A stretch of DNA of 19,083 bases from Pyrodictiaceae archaeon (GCA_027046105.1 JALTZQ010000071.1:1-19083); one strand, 5' to 3'; numbered from the stretch's first letter, positions 7,310-15,381 are shown. Notes: generated by a model from the letters alone, not told the origin. Translations and numbers: made by a program.

Positions 7310-7651
7310 ATGAACTGTTACACAATTATGTTTTCGATGGCTACACCCGACCCTACACTCGTTGGTACATGTATAGAGCACCTTAGAAACGAGTTATGCA
7401 AAAGAATGACATGTGCTGCAAGAGCTTACTGGCTTGTTGCGGCAGAAAAGGAATGCCTCATTAAGATACTGCCCCAATATATGCCACCTACAACACCCAT
7501 TACTCAACCCGTACAGCAAGGAACATTGTATACGGTTGCATCCATAAGCATTGAATGCGGCAAACCAGTAGAGTTAGTGAAGATGGTAGAACTTCTACTG
7601 GAAACGCTACAAAAATGTCGCGGCGTCCAAATAAGACCCCTCAGCAGTTAA
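7310..7651 (+). CDS. Small unknown protein
   Basis: A 113-residue protein from ATG 7310 (a TTG just before adds one residue). GAGGT lies about 13 bases upstream, which is long for a Shine-Dalgarno site. The predicted order of strands and helices (strand 4-11, helix 18-48, two strands, helix 87-104, strand) would suit a small alpha/beta sandwich, and there are six cysteines. I recognise no motif or family. It is followed after 9 bases by the C/D box sRNA candidate, which could be processed from the same transcript. The open frame and amino-acid make-up support a real gene. Confidence 0.65.
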   Translation: MNCYTIMFSMATPDPTLVGTCIEHLRNELCKRMTCAARAYWLVAAEKECLIKILPQYMPPTTPITQPVQQGTLYTVASISIECGKPVELVKMVELLLETLQKCRGVQIRPLSS

Positions 7652-7660
7652 AAGATAAAT

Positions 7661-7721
7661 GGCAGTGATGTAGATGAGCGGTCGCTGAGAGAGAAATGCA
7701 GAAACTCCCATGAACTGAGCC
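7661..7721 (+). ncRNA. C/D box sRNA candidate (2'-O-methylation guide)
   Basis: The 61-base segment has the full layout of an archaeal C/D guide RNA. It holds terminal stem GGC (7661-7663) with GCC (7719-7721); box C GTGATGT (7665-7671); box D' CTGA (7685-7688); a degenerate C' region near 7694-7703; and box D CTGA (7715-7718). The three unpaired bases AGT before GATG complete a kink-turn. Spacers before D' (13 bases) and between D' and D (26 bases) fit guides of 10-12 bases. By the N+5 rule the D guide CTCCCATGAA would target RNA reading UUCAUGGGAG, modified at its fifth base (U). The D' guide TGAGCGGTCG would target CGACCGCUCA, modified at its fifth base (C). I could not match these to a specific rRNA or tRNA. 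It starts 9 bases after the upstream stop codon. Confidence 0.6.
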
Positions 7722-7827
7722 CTATGATCATATCCATCGGCTGTCTCTGCAAGGAATTGGTAGTTTACAACCGCTCTCTTCTTATCCCTTAACCACCAAG
7801 TTCAATGTTAGTGCAGCAGTGAGGTGT

Positions 7828-8769
7828 ATGTCCTTGAGTCTCCGTGGAAGAGACTTCTTGTCTTTGATTGATTATAGCAGTGAAGAACTACGCATGATAA
7901 TAGATACTGCTTTCTCGTTTAAGAGGCGTTTTCAAGCTGGAGAAAAGATTATCCCCGTGCTTAAAGGTAAAACAATTGCATTAATCTTTCAAAAGCCAAG
8001 TACACGTACCCGTGTTAGCATGGAAGTAGCAGCTTATCAGCTCGGTGCATACCCACTTACATTGCATTGGAATGAATTGCAGCTTGGACGTGGAGAACCC
8101 ATTAAAGATACTGCACGCGTCCTTTCAAGGTATGTAGATGCAATTGCCGCAAGAGTTTACAAGCATCAAGATCTAGAAGAGATGTCAAAGTATGCAAGCA
8201 TACCAGTGATAAACATGCTTAGTGATTTTGAACATCCACTACAAGCTTTAGCAGATGCTATGACAATAATTGAAAAGAAAGGGAGACTAAATGGGATCAA
8301 AGTAGTTTATATTGGTGATGGTAGAAACAATGTTGCACATAGTCTCTTACTTGCAGTGGTAAAGCTTGGAGGAAACATGGTCATCGCTTCTCCAAAAGAG
8401 CTTACGCCCGATAAACGCGTACTGCATATCGCTGAACAAGAAGCTGCAGAAACTGGTGGTAGCATAGAAGTCATTGAAGACCCTAGGGAGGCAGTGCGTG
8501 GAGCGGACGTTGTCTATACTGATGTGTGGGTTAGTATGGGTGAGGAAAATATTGCGGAGAAGAAGCGTCAGCTATTAAGAGACTATCAAGTAAATAAGGA
8601 GCTCATGAACTTGGCTAAGAGGAATGCCATATTCATGCATTGTCTACCTGCTAAACGCGGAGAGGAAGTTACCGAAGAAGTTATTGAAGGGCCTTGGAGC
8701 GTAGTATGGGACCAGGCCGAGAATAGGCTGCATACACAGAAAGCTGTTCTCGCGTTACTCCTCGCTTGA
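7828..8769 (+). CDS. argF: Ornithine carbamoyltransferase
   Basis: Makes citrulline from ornithine and carbamoyl phosphate in arginine biosynthesis; cytosolic, usually trimeric or higher. The protein, 313 residues from ATG 7828, has the normal length and motifs: STRTR (58-62) for carbamoyl phosphate; HPLQ (136-139, with Leu where many homologues have Cys); SDFEHP before it; DVWVSMG (232-238); and HCLP (271-274) for ornithine. The SMG and HCLP motifs separate it from aspartate carbamoyltransferase. The start is ambiguous: GAGGTG (7821-7826) touches the ATG at 7828 but sits 7 bases before TTG 7834, which gives a start at [10 protein letters not shown] as in homologues; GTG 7819 is also open. 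It lies downstream of the sRNA candidate and ends one base before the convergent neighbour's stop. No other arg gene is in the window. Confidence 0.95.
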   Translation: MSLSLRGRDFLSLIDYSSEELRMIIDTAFSFKRRFQAGEKIIPVLKGKTIALIFQKPSTRTRVSMEVAAYQLGAYPLTLHWNELQLGRGEPIKDTARVLSRYVDAIAARVYKHQDLEEMSKYASIPVINMLSDFEHPLQALADAMTIIEKKGRLNGIKVVYIGDGRNNVAHSLLLAVVKLGGNMVIASPKELTPDKRVLHIAEQEAAETGGSIEVIEDPREAVRGADVVYTDVWVSMGEENIAEKKRQLLRDYQVNKELMNLAKRNAIFMHCLPAKRGEEVTEEVIEGPWSVVWDQAENRLHTQKAVLALLLA

Positions 8770-8770
8770 T

Positions 8771-9172
8771 TTAGCCAGGCCTTATACGTCTTAATTCAAC
8801 ACTAAGTTCTCGTGCTTTTTCCCGTGCATTGTCACTGATACGGGGCCCAGATCCATACAAGATGAGCACTGGTTTACCGTTAATACTCTTAGCCTTACGT
8901 ACAATCTCTTCTATTTTAGCCACGTCGACAACAGTTTTTCCCTCTACAACATCTATGACTAGAGTTTGACCCCCTTTCTTAGCAATAATATCTACTTTAC
9001 CCGCTGCCGTATCGAAACCTATTCTTACACTATAACCAGCCTCTACATACCTACCTGCAACAACACCCACCACACCAAACTTTTCTTTCAATCTCTTCTT
9101 CATGAAGACTATCTTACTTAGACTCAAACCTACCACCCATAAAGTAGCCGATCCCCTTACACCAACACGCAA
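8771..9172 (-). CDS. Possible PD-(D/E)XK-fold nuclease-like protein
   Basis: Up to 133 residues. The core GKVDIIAKKGGQTLVIDVVEGK has the strand-turn-strand layout of restriction-endonuclease-like folds, with Asp61 in the first strand and Asp74/Glu77/Lys79 in the second; Glu43 could be the helix residue. The exact (D/E)-x-K spacing is imperfect, so activity is unsure. A helix and a final strand (KPVLILYGSG) follow. The start is uncertain. TTG 9172 would be nearly leaderless given the TATA box at 9189-9196; TTG 9127 has GGTGG five bases upstream; ATG 9103 starts MKKRLKEKF. It is convergent with argF with one base between stops, and divergent from the membrane gene at 9218. A real gene of uncertain function. 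Confidence 0.65.
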   Translation of the reverse strand: MRVGVRGSATLWVVGLSLSKIVFMKKRLKEKFGVVGVVAGRYVEAGYSVRIGFDTAAGKVDIIAKKGGQTLVIDVVEGKTVVDVAKIEEIVRKAKSINGKPVLILYGSGPRISDNAREKARELSVELRRIRPG

Positions 9173-9188
9173 GCAAGCCCCGAGTAGG

Positions 9189-9196
9189 TATTTAAG
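9189..9196. promoter_or_regulatory. Shared palindromic TATA box of a divergent pair
   Basis: TATTTAAG is AT-rich and nearly symmetric, so it reads as a TATA box on both strands. Its centre is about 26 bases from the ATG at 9218 on the plus side and about 21-26 bases from the TTG at 9172 on the minus side. Both genes would therefore have leaderless or near-leaderless transcripts from one element. Confidence 0.55.
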
Positions 9197-9217
9197 CGCT
9201 AAAGCTTAGCAGTTTTG

Positions 9218-9493
9218 ATGCTTCTGGTGCGCACAGCAATGATCGATTACCCAGTTTTAATGGTGGGCATACTAGGTATGCTACTGATAATCGCCGGGTG
9301 GATCACAGGTTTAAGTAACACACCCCCACTTCGTCTCAGTACACTTTACCTAGCAGGTAGCATACTATTAACAATTTACGCCATGGCTCTTGGAGACCCA
9401 ATTTTTACCATACTAAACGCGTTAGCAGCCTTCGTTGCAGCATTAAATGTTGTAAGAGGGCTTCAGTCAAAAGAGCCTCAAGAAACAAATTAA
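9218..9493 (+). CDS. Small three-helix membrane protein (CBU_0592-like)
   Basis: A 91-residue protein from ATG 9218 (TTG 9215 is also open). It has three hydrophobic segments, about 12-30, 40-57 and 62-80, and a charged C-terminal tail. GWITG, YLAGSILLTIYA and DPIFTILNALAA resemble small bacterial membrane proteins of the CBU_0592/YgjV type, where a Gly-Trp pair and an Asn-containing third helix are conserved; their function is unknown. The ATG lies at the predicted transcription start from the TATA box at 9189-9196, so the transcript is probably leaderless. It ends 46 bases before the likely STT3 start and is probably co-transcribed with it. The similarity is by eye only. Confidence 0.7.
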   Translation: MLLVRTAMIDYPVLMVGILGMLLIIAGWITGLSNTPPLRLSTLYLAGSILLTIYAMALGDPIFTILNALAAFVAALNVVRGLQSKEPQETN

Positions 9494-9539
9494 AGATTTA
9501 AACTTGCCCTCTTGGAGGCCTACCACTGGTAGAACAGTG

Positions 9540-11867
9540 ATGGCACGTAGCTCTAGGAGGAAGAGAAGAACAACACTCTCTACACCTACTATTCTGAATC
9601 GACTTAGACCACTGCTATCGTCAAAAACCACCCTCTTAGTAATTGAAACAATTTTAGTACTAGCTGTGATCGTTACTGGCTTCTGGCTTAGGCTGATACC
9701 ATGGTATACTGCAATGAACCTAGTAAATAACCCCAGGCTCGCTGATATACCAGTTGATTTACGTCAGTACGGGTTTCTCTATGGTAACGACCCGTGGATA
9801 GAGTACTGGCTTGCAAACTATCTCTATGAGAATGGGGCACTTTCATGGCTTGGTCTTACAAGAGATAATCCGGATACACACCTATTCTGGTACCCTTGGG
9901 GACGCGACTTTACAAAGTCTAGCTATATTTTTGTACCATTACTAGCAGCCTCGACGTATTGGCCTTTCTCGAACATTATGAGCCTACAAGCATGGATAGC
10001 ACTTATACCACCACTAATGTCAATATTTATGATAATCATAGGCTATCTCTACGTTAGAAGATTATTTGGCCCCTTACCCGCTTTGGCAATACTGCCATTA
10101 CTAGCCTTCACACCAGCAAGCTTGGATAGAACTCACGGCGGCTTTGTTGAGAAAGAGGGTATTACACTACCCTTCATCATTTTAGGCCTATTCATGTTCA
10201 GTGAAGCATTATCGAGAAAAGACAAGAGAATTGCAATAATCGCTGGTATCACGCTAGGTTTGCCAGGATTTATGTGGGGTGGATACATGTTATTAGTACT
10301 CTCAATAGCCGCCGTAGCCATAACATTACCATTAGTGGTCGATGACAAAAATAGACTAGTCGAATACTTTAAGCTAACCATCCTCATAGGCCTTGTAGCA
10401 TCGCTTGTACTAGGTATCGCATCTACCTTCAATGCCACAAAACTAATACCTTCACTCGCAATAGGTCTAGGCGGCCCTATACTCGCCTATACGCTTTACA
10501 TAGGCTGCACACGCGTTTCACAAATACTGACAAGAACTAAGAAGATAAAGATACCAATAATGACTAGTGTAAAACATCTCTATGGAACTATACTACTCAT
10601 AGTAGTCATTGCCTCACCCTTCGTGTTACCATCATTAGGGCTTGCAGGACGACTAGTATACACACTATATTGGCCCCTAAGAGGACTAGTAAAATTCCAT
10701 CCTCTTGTCGAGAGTGTTGCTGAGCACCAACCACTATATACGGCCTTCCTCGGTGATCCAAGAGCATTACCATCACTTGAGAGAATAAACCTTATACTAT
10801 TCACTGGCCTTACCGGCGCATTAGTAGCAATATTATACCATGTTTATAGGAAAGCGCGCATCGAAGTGCTTCCTCTAGCTCTACTTAGTGGTGGGCTACT
10901 ATATGGCGTACTAGGTATGGCTTATCTACTCCAATCTGCAAGCGTCTTAGGTGCTCTGACCACCGCAGCACTGATACATCCACTCATAACCAAGTCAGAG
11001 GACACAAGGAAAACAAGACAAAGAAGCAGTGAGCCAAGTGATCTACGCCGTGCTCTTGCCATCCTTATCTTGGTAGCCATAGTCTCGGCTGGTCTCTACA
11101 ACGTAGCTCTCTCCTATCAAGACGTATCAACGAGAATACCAGGAATACTAACCTCAAATTCACCTATAGTAACTATCCATAATCCAGTTAACCCGAGTTG
11201 GCTTAAACTACTCGAAACAATAAGAAAAGAGCTGCCCAAGGACGCCGTAGTAGTAACGTGGTGGGATTATGGCTATCCCATATCAGTAGCTGCAAAAAGG
11301 CCCACCTTGGCTGACGGTGCAACAATAAACACTACACAAATTGAGCTACTTGCACGGATACTGGTTAGTAATGAAACATATTCATCAAAGTTATTGCGAG
11401 AATTCGGCCTAAAGCCGGGAAAAACATTCATAATGGTACATGACGTACTAGCTTACAACAATAATACAGCAATATACTTAGCTCAAATCGATATACCAAA
11501 ATCTGTCTGGATGATACGTATAGCTGGCTATAGCGAAGCAAACTATCTTGAAGCTAGGAATCTCCCAGATGGACGACAAGTGTATGTCTTTACACCGCTT
11601 AGACCTGGAACCTATCAAGGATTAATATATCAGATACTCGCAGATGCCGCGTATAATCTAGCGAACACTAACGTTACTGAGACAGATATACGCCCCGCCA
11701 ATGTGACTGCTGTCTATCTCAGCCCCTACTCAATACCGGGAGTAGATGTCTACAGTAAACCTGAACTAAAACACTTCAAGCCCTATAAGATAATAGCGTA
11801 CAGCTCGCTTGCCGTGCAGAACACGGTCTATTATGTCGTTATAGCTCTCTACGAGTGGACCGGCTGA
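9540..11867 (+). CDS. aglB: Oligosaccharyltransferase STT3/AglB
   Basis: Transfers lipid-linked glycan to Asn in N-x-S/T sequons on the outer face of the cell membrane; in archaea one subunit suffices. The 775 residues (from ATG 9540) comprise a basic N-terminus, about 12-13 membrane helices to about residue 525, and a soluble C-terminal domain. Catalytic landmarks: Asp84 in YGNDPWIEY (first DxD-like loop); the second acidic motif in HGGFVEKEG (about 199-207); SVAE (392-395) in the long external loop; and the sequon-binding WWDYG at 574-578 in TWWDYGYPISV. TTG 9504 would add 12 residues. I prefer the ATG because a TATA-like TTTAAA (9496-9501) would place transcription start near 9525, although no Shine-Dalgarno site is seen for either. 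It is the first large gene of a rightward run that includes an ESCRT-III protein. Confidence 0.95.
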   Translation: MARSSRRKRRTTLSTPTILNRLRPLLSSKTTLLVIETILVLAVIVTGFWLRLIPWYTAMNLVNNPRLADIPVDLRQYGFLYGNDPWIEYWLANYLYENGALSWLGLTRDNPDTHLFWYPWGRDFTKSSYIFVPLLAASTYWPFSNIMSLQAWIALIPPLMSIFMIIIGYLYVRRLFGPLPALAILPLLAFTPASLDRTHGGFVEKEGITLPFIILGLFMFSEALSRKDKRIAIIAGITLGLPGFMWGGYMLLVLSIAAVAITLPLVVDDKNRLVEYFKLTILIGLVASLVLGIASTFNATKLIPSLAIGLGGPILAYTLYIGCTRVSQILTRTKKIKIPIMTSVKHLYGTILLIVVIASPFVLPSLGLAGRLVYTLYWPLRGLVKFHPLVESVAEHQPLYTAFLGDPRALPSLERINLILFTGLTGALVAILYHVYRKARIEVLPLALLSGGLLYGVLGMAYLLQSASVLGALTTAALIHPLITKSEDTRKTRQRSSEPSDLRRALAILILVAIVSAGLYNVALSYQDVSTRIPGILTSNSPIVTIHNPVNPSWLKLLETIRKELPKDAVVVTWWDYGYPISVAAKRPTLADGATINTTQIELLARILVSNETYSSKLLREFGLKPGKTFIMVHDVLAYNNNTAIYLAQIDIPKSVWMIRIAGYSEANYLEARNLPDGRQVYVFTPLRPGTYQGLIYQILADAAYNLANTNVTETDIRPANVTAVYLSPYSIPGVDVYSKPELKHFKPYKIIAYSSLAVQNTVYYVVIALYEWTG

Positions 11868-11934
11868 ATCCCTAAAACCCCGATCAAGACAAAATACCAT
11901 AACGATGAGGAAAGAATAATGTTGGAAGGGTGCA

Positions 11935-12429
11935 ATGTTTTTGCTACGCCGACGTCAACATAGTCCAAAGCTTAGACTACTCGAGGCGACAGTAAGTATA
12001 CGTCTTGCTACGGCAAAGTTATCAATACTCGTAAACCGCGTTAAAAGAATAGTGGCACAAAACCCTAATGATAAGCAAGCAATTGAGACTTTACGTAAGC
12101 TTGTAAAACTGCAACTAGTATTAGAGGCTGTAGCTTTAAGGCTTGAGACTCTAGCTACAACTAACATAGTTAGTGCAGAAGAGCTTTCAACGGTAAAGGA
12201 GGTCATAAAAGTACTGGGCAATGAGTACAAAAATATAATGCCGGGAATCATCTCAATACTAGATGATGTAGATAGAGCCATAGTGGAGGTAGCATCTACA
12301 TCAAGGATCGAATTAGTGGATACAATGGTTTCAGTACCCACGGAATCTGCAAGAAGAATACTTGAGCAAGCTGAACACATAGCCAAAGAAAGACTATATG
12401 AGTTGTTACCACGGGAGAGGAGAAACTAG
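11935..12429 (+). CDS. ESCRT-III (CdvB-family) protein
   Basis: A 164-residue coiled, all-helical protein matching crenarchaeal ESCRT-III paralogues, which form membrane-remodelling filaments in cell division, vesicle budding and viral egress. Recognisable parts: a basic first helix with LEATVSIRLATAKL (16-29); the long second helix ending LVLEAVALRLETLATTN (61-77), where CdvB proteins carry LE...LRLET; the MPGI turn (102-105); and the C-terminal helix ARRILEQAEHIAKERL (139-154), as in CdvB1/CdvB2-like paralogues. It lacks the winged-helix and MIM2 tail of full-length CdvB, so it is a short paralogue. No cdvA or cdvC is in the window. GGGTG lies only 2 bases from ATG 11935 but 8 from TTG 11941, so the start may be two codons later. 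The next gene follows after 8 bases. Confidence 0.8.
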   Translation: MFLLRRRQHSPKLRLLEATVSIRLATAKLSILVNRVKRIVAQNPNDKQAIETLRKLVKLQLVLEAVALRLETLATTNIVSAEELSTVKEVIKVLGNEYKNIMPGIISILDDVDRAIVEVASTSRIELVDTMVSVPTESARRILEQAEHIAKERLYELLPRERRN

Positions 12430-12437
12430 GACAGCTC

Positions 12438-12761
12438 GTGGGCATTGAGGAGACTATTCGTAAAAGAATAATAAGGCTGCTTGAAAACTCTAGTACACCT
12501 CTAACAGCAAGTGAGATAGCACTTATGCTGGGTATCGATCCTCGCGAAGGCGAGAGAATAGTGTATGAACATATAAGACACATCGCTAAAAGCATTAGAC
12601 GAGCAAGTGGAGGCCGCAAAGCCATATTCATGGAACCTCCAATGTGTAAAGACTGTGGATACGTATTTCGAGACTTGAAAGAACCACGTCGACCAAGCAA
12701 GTGCCCTCGCTGCAGAAGTCATAGAATTATGCCACCGCGTTTTTACATAGACAAAGCCTAG
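12438..12761 (+). CDS. HTH plus zinc-ribbon transcriptional regulator (COG3357-like)
   Basis: A 107-residue protein with an N-terminal winged-helix-like part (about 5-60: RKRIIRLLENSSTPLTASEI then a recognition-helix region) and a C-terminal zinc ribbon with CKDCG and CPRCR knuckles (about 70-97). This fusion is the hallmark of the archaeal COG3357 predicted regulators. The GTG start at 12438 comes 8 bases after the ESCRT-III stop, with AGGA about 7 bases upstream, so it is probably translated from the same mRNA. Its targets are unknown; the setting would allow it to regulate its own cluster, but nothing in the sequence shows this. Confidence 0.8.
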   Translation: MGIEETIRKRIIRLLENSSTPLTASEIALMLGIDPREGERIVYEHIRHIAKSIRRASGGRKAIFMEPPMCKDCGYVFRDLKEPRRPSKCPRCRSHRIMPPRFYIDKA

Positions 12762-12785
12762 GCTTAAGAAGGAGGTTGCACTGAA

Positions 12786-13070
12786 ATGGGGGATGATGCA
12801 ACTATCTTGATAAGCCATGATAGAGGCAATGGAATAAGCGTAGTAAAAATATATGATAGTAATGGATTGCTCCTCGAAGAAAGAAAATGTAGAAATACAA
12901 TGATGCACCTTCAATCCATTAAGGCATTGTATATTCCAGCAATTGGTATAGACCTACGTAGGCTACTCCTAGTAGTAGAGCAGAAAGCCACTATTGAATG
13001 TAGACCACCAAAGCTAATAATTAAGGGGATAAGCAATGGGGACAGTGCTACTACGGGTGGAAAAGAGTAA
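12786..13070 (+). CDS. Small unknown protein
   Basis: 94 residues with alternating hydrophobic strands (ATILISHD, SVVKIYD, LLLVVEQ) suggesting a small beta-rich or alpha/beta domain. It has a Gly/Thr/Ser-rich tail whose reading frame overlaps the next gene by 35 bases. ATG 12786 has a strong GGAGGT nine bases upstream, good evidence that the gene is real. It is 24 bases after the regulator stop and part of the same rightward run. No motif or family is recognised. Confidence 0.65.
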   Translation: MGDDATILISHDRGNGISVVKIYDSNGLLLEERKCRNTMMHLQSIKALYIPAIGIDLRRLLLVVEQKATIECRPPKLIIKGISNGDSATTGGKE

Positions 13071-13497
13071 AAGTAGAACAGGAAAACATGCTGTACGCGA
13101 CATAGTACTAATCATTAATAACAATGGCGACATATTAGAGCCGAAGTATCGATCAATGCAAAAAACTGGCCCCATATACTCTAAAGGAGAAGCATATATA
13201 GTATCGTTTAACGTCCCTGAAAACCACTATGCTGTACAAGTACACCTTGTTCGCAATTTACGAGGCCACGTTAAAGGATACATAGAAGTATATGACCACG
13301 ATGGGAGACTAGTTTACCGTGTAGTTTACCACAAACTCAAAATACGCTATTCCAAAGGGGACCCCAGCTACTCGTGGATCATCAGACGTGTAGCTGAACA
13401 TCTTAATCTACCAGTTAAGCACTATAACCTGGAGCCTACTAAATTCAAGAAACCGGCCGATGACAGAGGCCTCAGGAGACTGAGGACACGCCAATAG
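13036..13497 (+). CDS. Unknown basic beta-rich protein
   Basis: 153 residues, rich in Lys, Arg, Tyr and Val, with several predicted strands (DIVLIINNNG, AYIVSFNVP, AVQVHLV, GYIEVYDHDG, VYRVVYHKLK). A basic C-terminal tail ends GLRRLRTRQ. There is no membrane segment or known active-site motif, and I do not recognise the family. The charge and strand content would suit a nucleic-acid or filament-binding role, but that is a guess. ATG 13036 follows GGGG six to nine bases upstream and lies inside the end of the preceding gene (35-base overlap), pointing to coupled translation. Confidence 0.65.
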   Translation: MGTVLLRVEKSKSRTGKHAVRDIVLIINNNGDILEPKYRSMQKTGPIYSKGEAYIVSFNVPENHYAVQVHLVRNLRGHVKGYIEVYDHDGRLVYRVVYHKLKIRYSKGDPSYSWIIRRVAEHLNLPVKHYNLEPTKFKKPADDRGLRRLRTRQ

Positions 13498-13522
13498 CGT
13501 CCACTGAAGTATTCACGGACCG

Positions 13523-13834
13523 TTGGAGGCCGATAAAGAATTGCTTGACAATATTGTTGAACGAAGAATAAAGGAGCTATTACTATCCATTGCTAGACAG
13601 TATCTTGAGCCATCGGAACTCGCTAACTGGCTTTACGAAGAGTACGGGTTAAAGATTAGACCAGATTGGCGTCATATCGAGAGAGCAATACTTAAGTCTA
13701 AGGAAATACGGAGTCAAGAGCTCGCAGTATTCCTGCTTGAGAAAAACATAGAGATACCTGAAAACGAATGGTTAAACATAGTTACACGCTATGAGCGAAG
13801 CGTGCCACGCCGCCTCTTTGACGACAAACGATAG
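13523..13834 (+). CDS. Small unknown helical protein
   Basis: Up to 103 residues, helical and charged (ELLDNIVERRIKELLLSIARQYLEP, then ELANWLYEEYG, WRHIERAIL, LAVFLLEK). It reads like a compact helical bundle and I recognise no family. The start is TTG 13523 with no ribosome site, or TTG 13541 with GGAGG 11 bases upstream. It is the last gene of the rightward run from STT3 and overlaps the 3' end of a convergent minus-strand gene by 53 bases. The frame is intact and the composition protein-like, so it is probably a real gene. Confidence 0.6.
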   Translation: MEADKELLDNIVERRIKELLLSIARQYLEPSELANWLYEEYGLKIRPDWRHIERAILKSKEIRSQELAVFLLEKNIEIPENEWLNIVTRYERSVPRRLFDDKR

Positions 13835-14165
13835 TCTCAACAATAATCAGAGATGAGATTAGGTCATCTACAAATCCTTCGCTAACCACACTACTAAAAT
13901 AGTTCATGCGCCACTCTCTTAAAGCCTTGAAGAGCATTGAGGGGAGACTCTCCCCGTATAGCCCGGAAAACAAGTTATCAAGATCATGGAGCAAGGCCAT
14001 TATATTAGAGAAGGCTTCCTCATAGACATCAATATTATCGCGATGCCTACAAATAACACTGATATACCTATGCATCTCCCAAAGTCCAGAAGCAACTAGA
14101 TTATCACATGCTGCGATTCTGTCTACAATAAGTTTAATTTCGTGAATACTATCACATAGGCCCAT
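13782..14165 (-). CDS. Small unknown helical protein downstream of MFS gene
   Basis: 127 residues, mainly helical, with clusters of Cys and His (MGLCDSIHE, AACDNL, CRHRDN) and a long Leu-rich middle. No known motif is recognised. ATG 14165 has no strong Shine-Dalgarno site (AGG about 13-15 bases upstream). It lies 67 bases after the MFS stop on the same strand, so it could be the third gene of the lyase-transporter unit. Its last 53 bases overlap the convergent 103-residue gene, which lowers confidence in one of the two; both frames look protein-like. Confidence 0.5.
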   Translation of the reverse strand: MGLCDSIHEIKLIVDRIAACDNLVASGLWEMHRYISVICRHRDNIDVYEEAFSNIMALLHDLDNLFSGLYGESLPSMLFKALREWRMNYFSSVVSEGFVDDLISSLIIVETIVCRQRGGVARFAHSV

Positions 14166-14232
14166 GGTAAGCCAGCCTAAGGTGTCTACGGCATACGGTT
14201 TCGGAGATCATTTGAATAGCGTAGTATACTCT

Positions 14233-15381
14233 TTAACGATTACCTGGCAGTAATATTGCAACTATTATAGCAATGGCTGAAAGACTTGCAAGAAACGCAA
14301 AGTAAGGTGCTGGCCCCGAGAGAAACACTACCGCTATAGAAGCCAGTACCACAGTAAAGATCCTACTTATCAGACCTAGTACACCCGTAGCTCTACCCTG
14401 AATATCCCTCTCATAAAATGTTGAAATCCACTCCATTATAACTGGGTATGCTGGAAGCATTACAAAACCAGCTATCGGTATAAGCACTTGAATAGCTACT
14501 CGATTAGCCGTAATCGCTAAGCAAGCGTACACTAAGGTGACGACTATAGTAGCTAACCTTATATAAAACGTCCTTTTACCTGCCTTCACAACTATGCCAG
14601 GTATAAATGTAACACCAATAAGTCCAGCCAAGAGCGCTAATGCCACTGATAAACCCGCTACATCACTAAGTCCTGCCGGTGCCAAAGCTGCCTCAAGCCA
14701 TATTGACATATTATCGAAAAGCGCGACTCCAAGACCCAATAAAACTCCTAGAAGCCAAAGATCTCTTCTATCAGCCAGGGATCTTAGACCCTCCAGAACA
14801 CTATATCCACTTCCATGTACAGGGTTGTTTTCTGTCAACACTCCAACCGCCGAGATGTACAACAAAAGGCCCGCAACGGATACTACCGCTATTAATGCAT
14901 TAAGCGCCTCTAAACCATAGCGGGTATAGATGTAGTAGCCTGTCCCAAGCGCATAAATTATACCCAAATACATTGCAAAACTAAGAATAGAGACAACAGT
15001 TCCCCTCTTATTTGGGAAAACTCGGGAAGCAAAGAGGGCAAACGAATTCAATAGGAAAGGCTGGCCTATTCCCGCCATAACCTGACATATCAGAAGCCAG
15101 ATGTAACTTTTCGGCTCCAGCAGCCTAAGAGCGCCTGCGAGATCTGTGAAAACTACTCCAAAAGTAAGCCATAGCTTAAAGTTCCTATCAAGTAAGATAC
15201 CACTTGGCAGTGTGAGTAATAGAAAGAGAACGGGGTATATAAGGGCTAGAACACCCACAGCCTCCTTCGATACATTAAGCTCTTCTGCAACCATGCTAGT
15301 TACAGGGGCATAGGTAACCCATATAGCTTGTGAAGCAAAAGTGGATGTAGCTAAGCCTACTAGGAGAGTGAGTTTCCTCAA
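14233..15381 (-). CDS. MFS transporter, FLVCR-like
   Basis: A 382-residue membrane protein with 12 predicted helices and no large soluble part. Helix 1 onward (WVTYAPVTSMVAEELNVS, then LALIYPVLFLLLTLPSG and LLDR) and the GIGQPFLLNS motif near helix 4 resemble the FLVCR/DIRC2 branch of the major facilitator superfamily. Eukaryotic members move heme, choline or ethanolamine; prokaryotic substrates are mostly unknown. The TTG start at 15381 overlaps the upstream lyase stop by four bases (TTGA), and GAGGTG lies 8 bases before it inside the lyase gene. Translation is therefore probably coupled and the two products likely share a pathway. The substrate might be a small amine or its precursor, by inference only. 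Confidence 0.85.
   Translation of the reverse strand: MRKLTLLVGLATSTFASQAIWVTYAPVTSMVAEELNVSKEAVGVLALIYPVLFLLLTLPSGILLDRNFKLWLTFGVVFTDLAGALRLLEPKSYIWLLICQVMAGIGQPFLLNSFALFASRVFPNKRGTVVSILSFAMYLGIIYALGTGYYIYTRYGLEALNALIAVVSVAGLLLYISAVGVLTENNPVHGSGYSVLEGLRSLADRRDLWLLGVLLGLGVALFDNMSIWLEAALAPAGLSDVAGLSVALALLAGLIGVTFIPGIVVKAGKRTFYIRLATIVVTLVYACLAITANRVAIQVLIPIAGFVMLPAYPVIMEWISTFYERDIQGRATGVLGLISRIFTVVLASIAVVFLSGPAPYFAFLASLSAIAIIVAILLPGNR

Noticed and set aside
11955..12386. Minus-strand 143-codon frame
   Set aside because: It is antisense to the well-supported ESCRT-III gene, and its Ser/Thr-rich composition is typical of a shadow frame.
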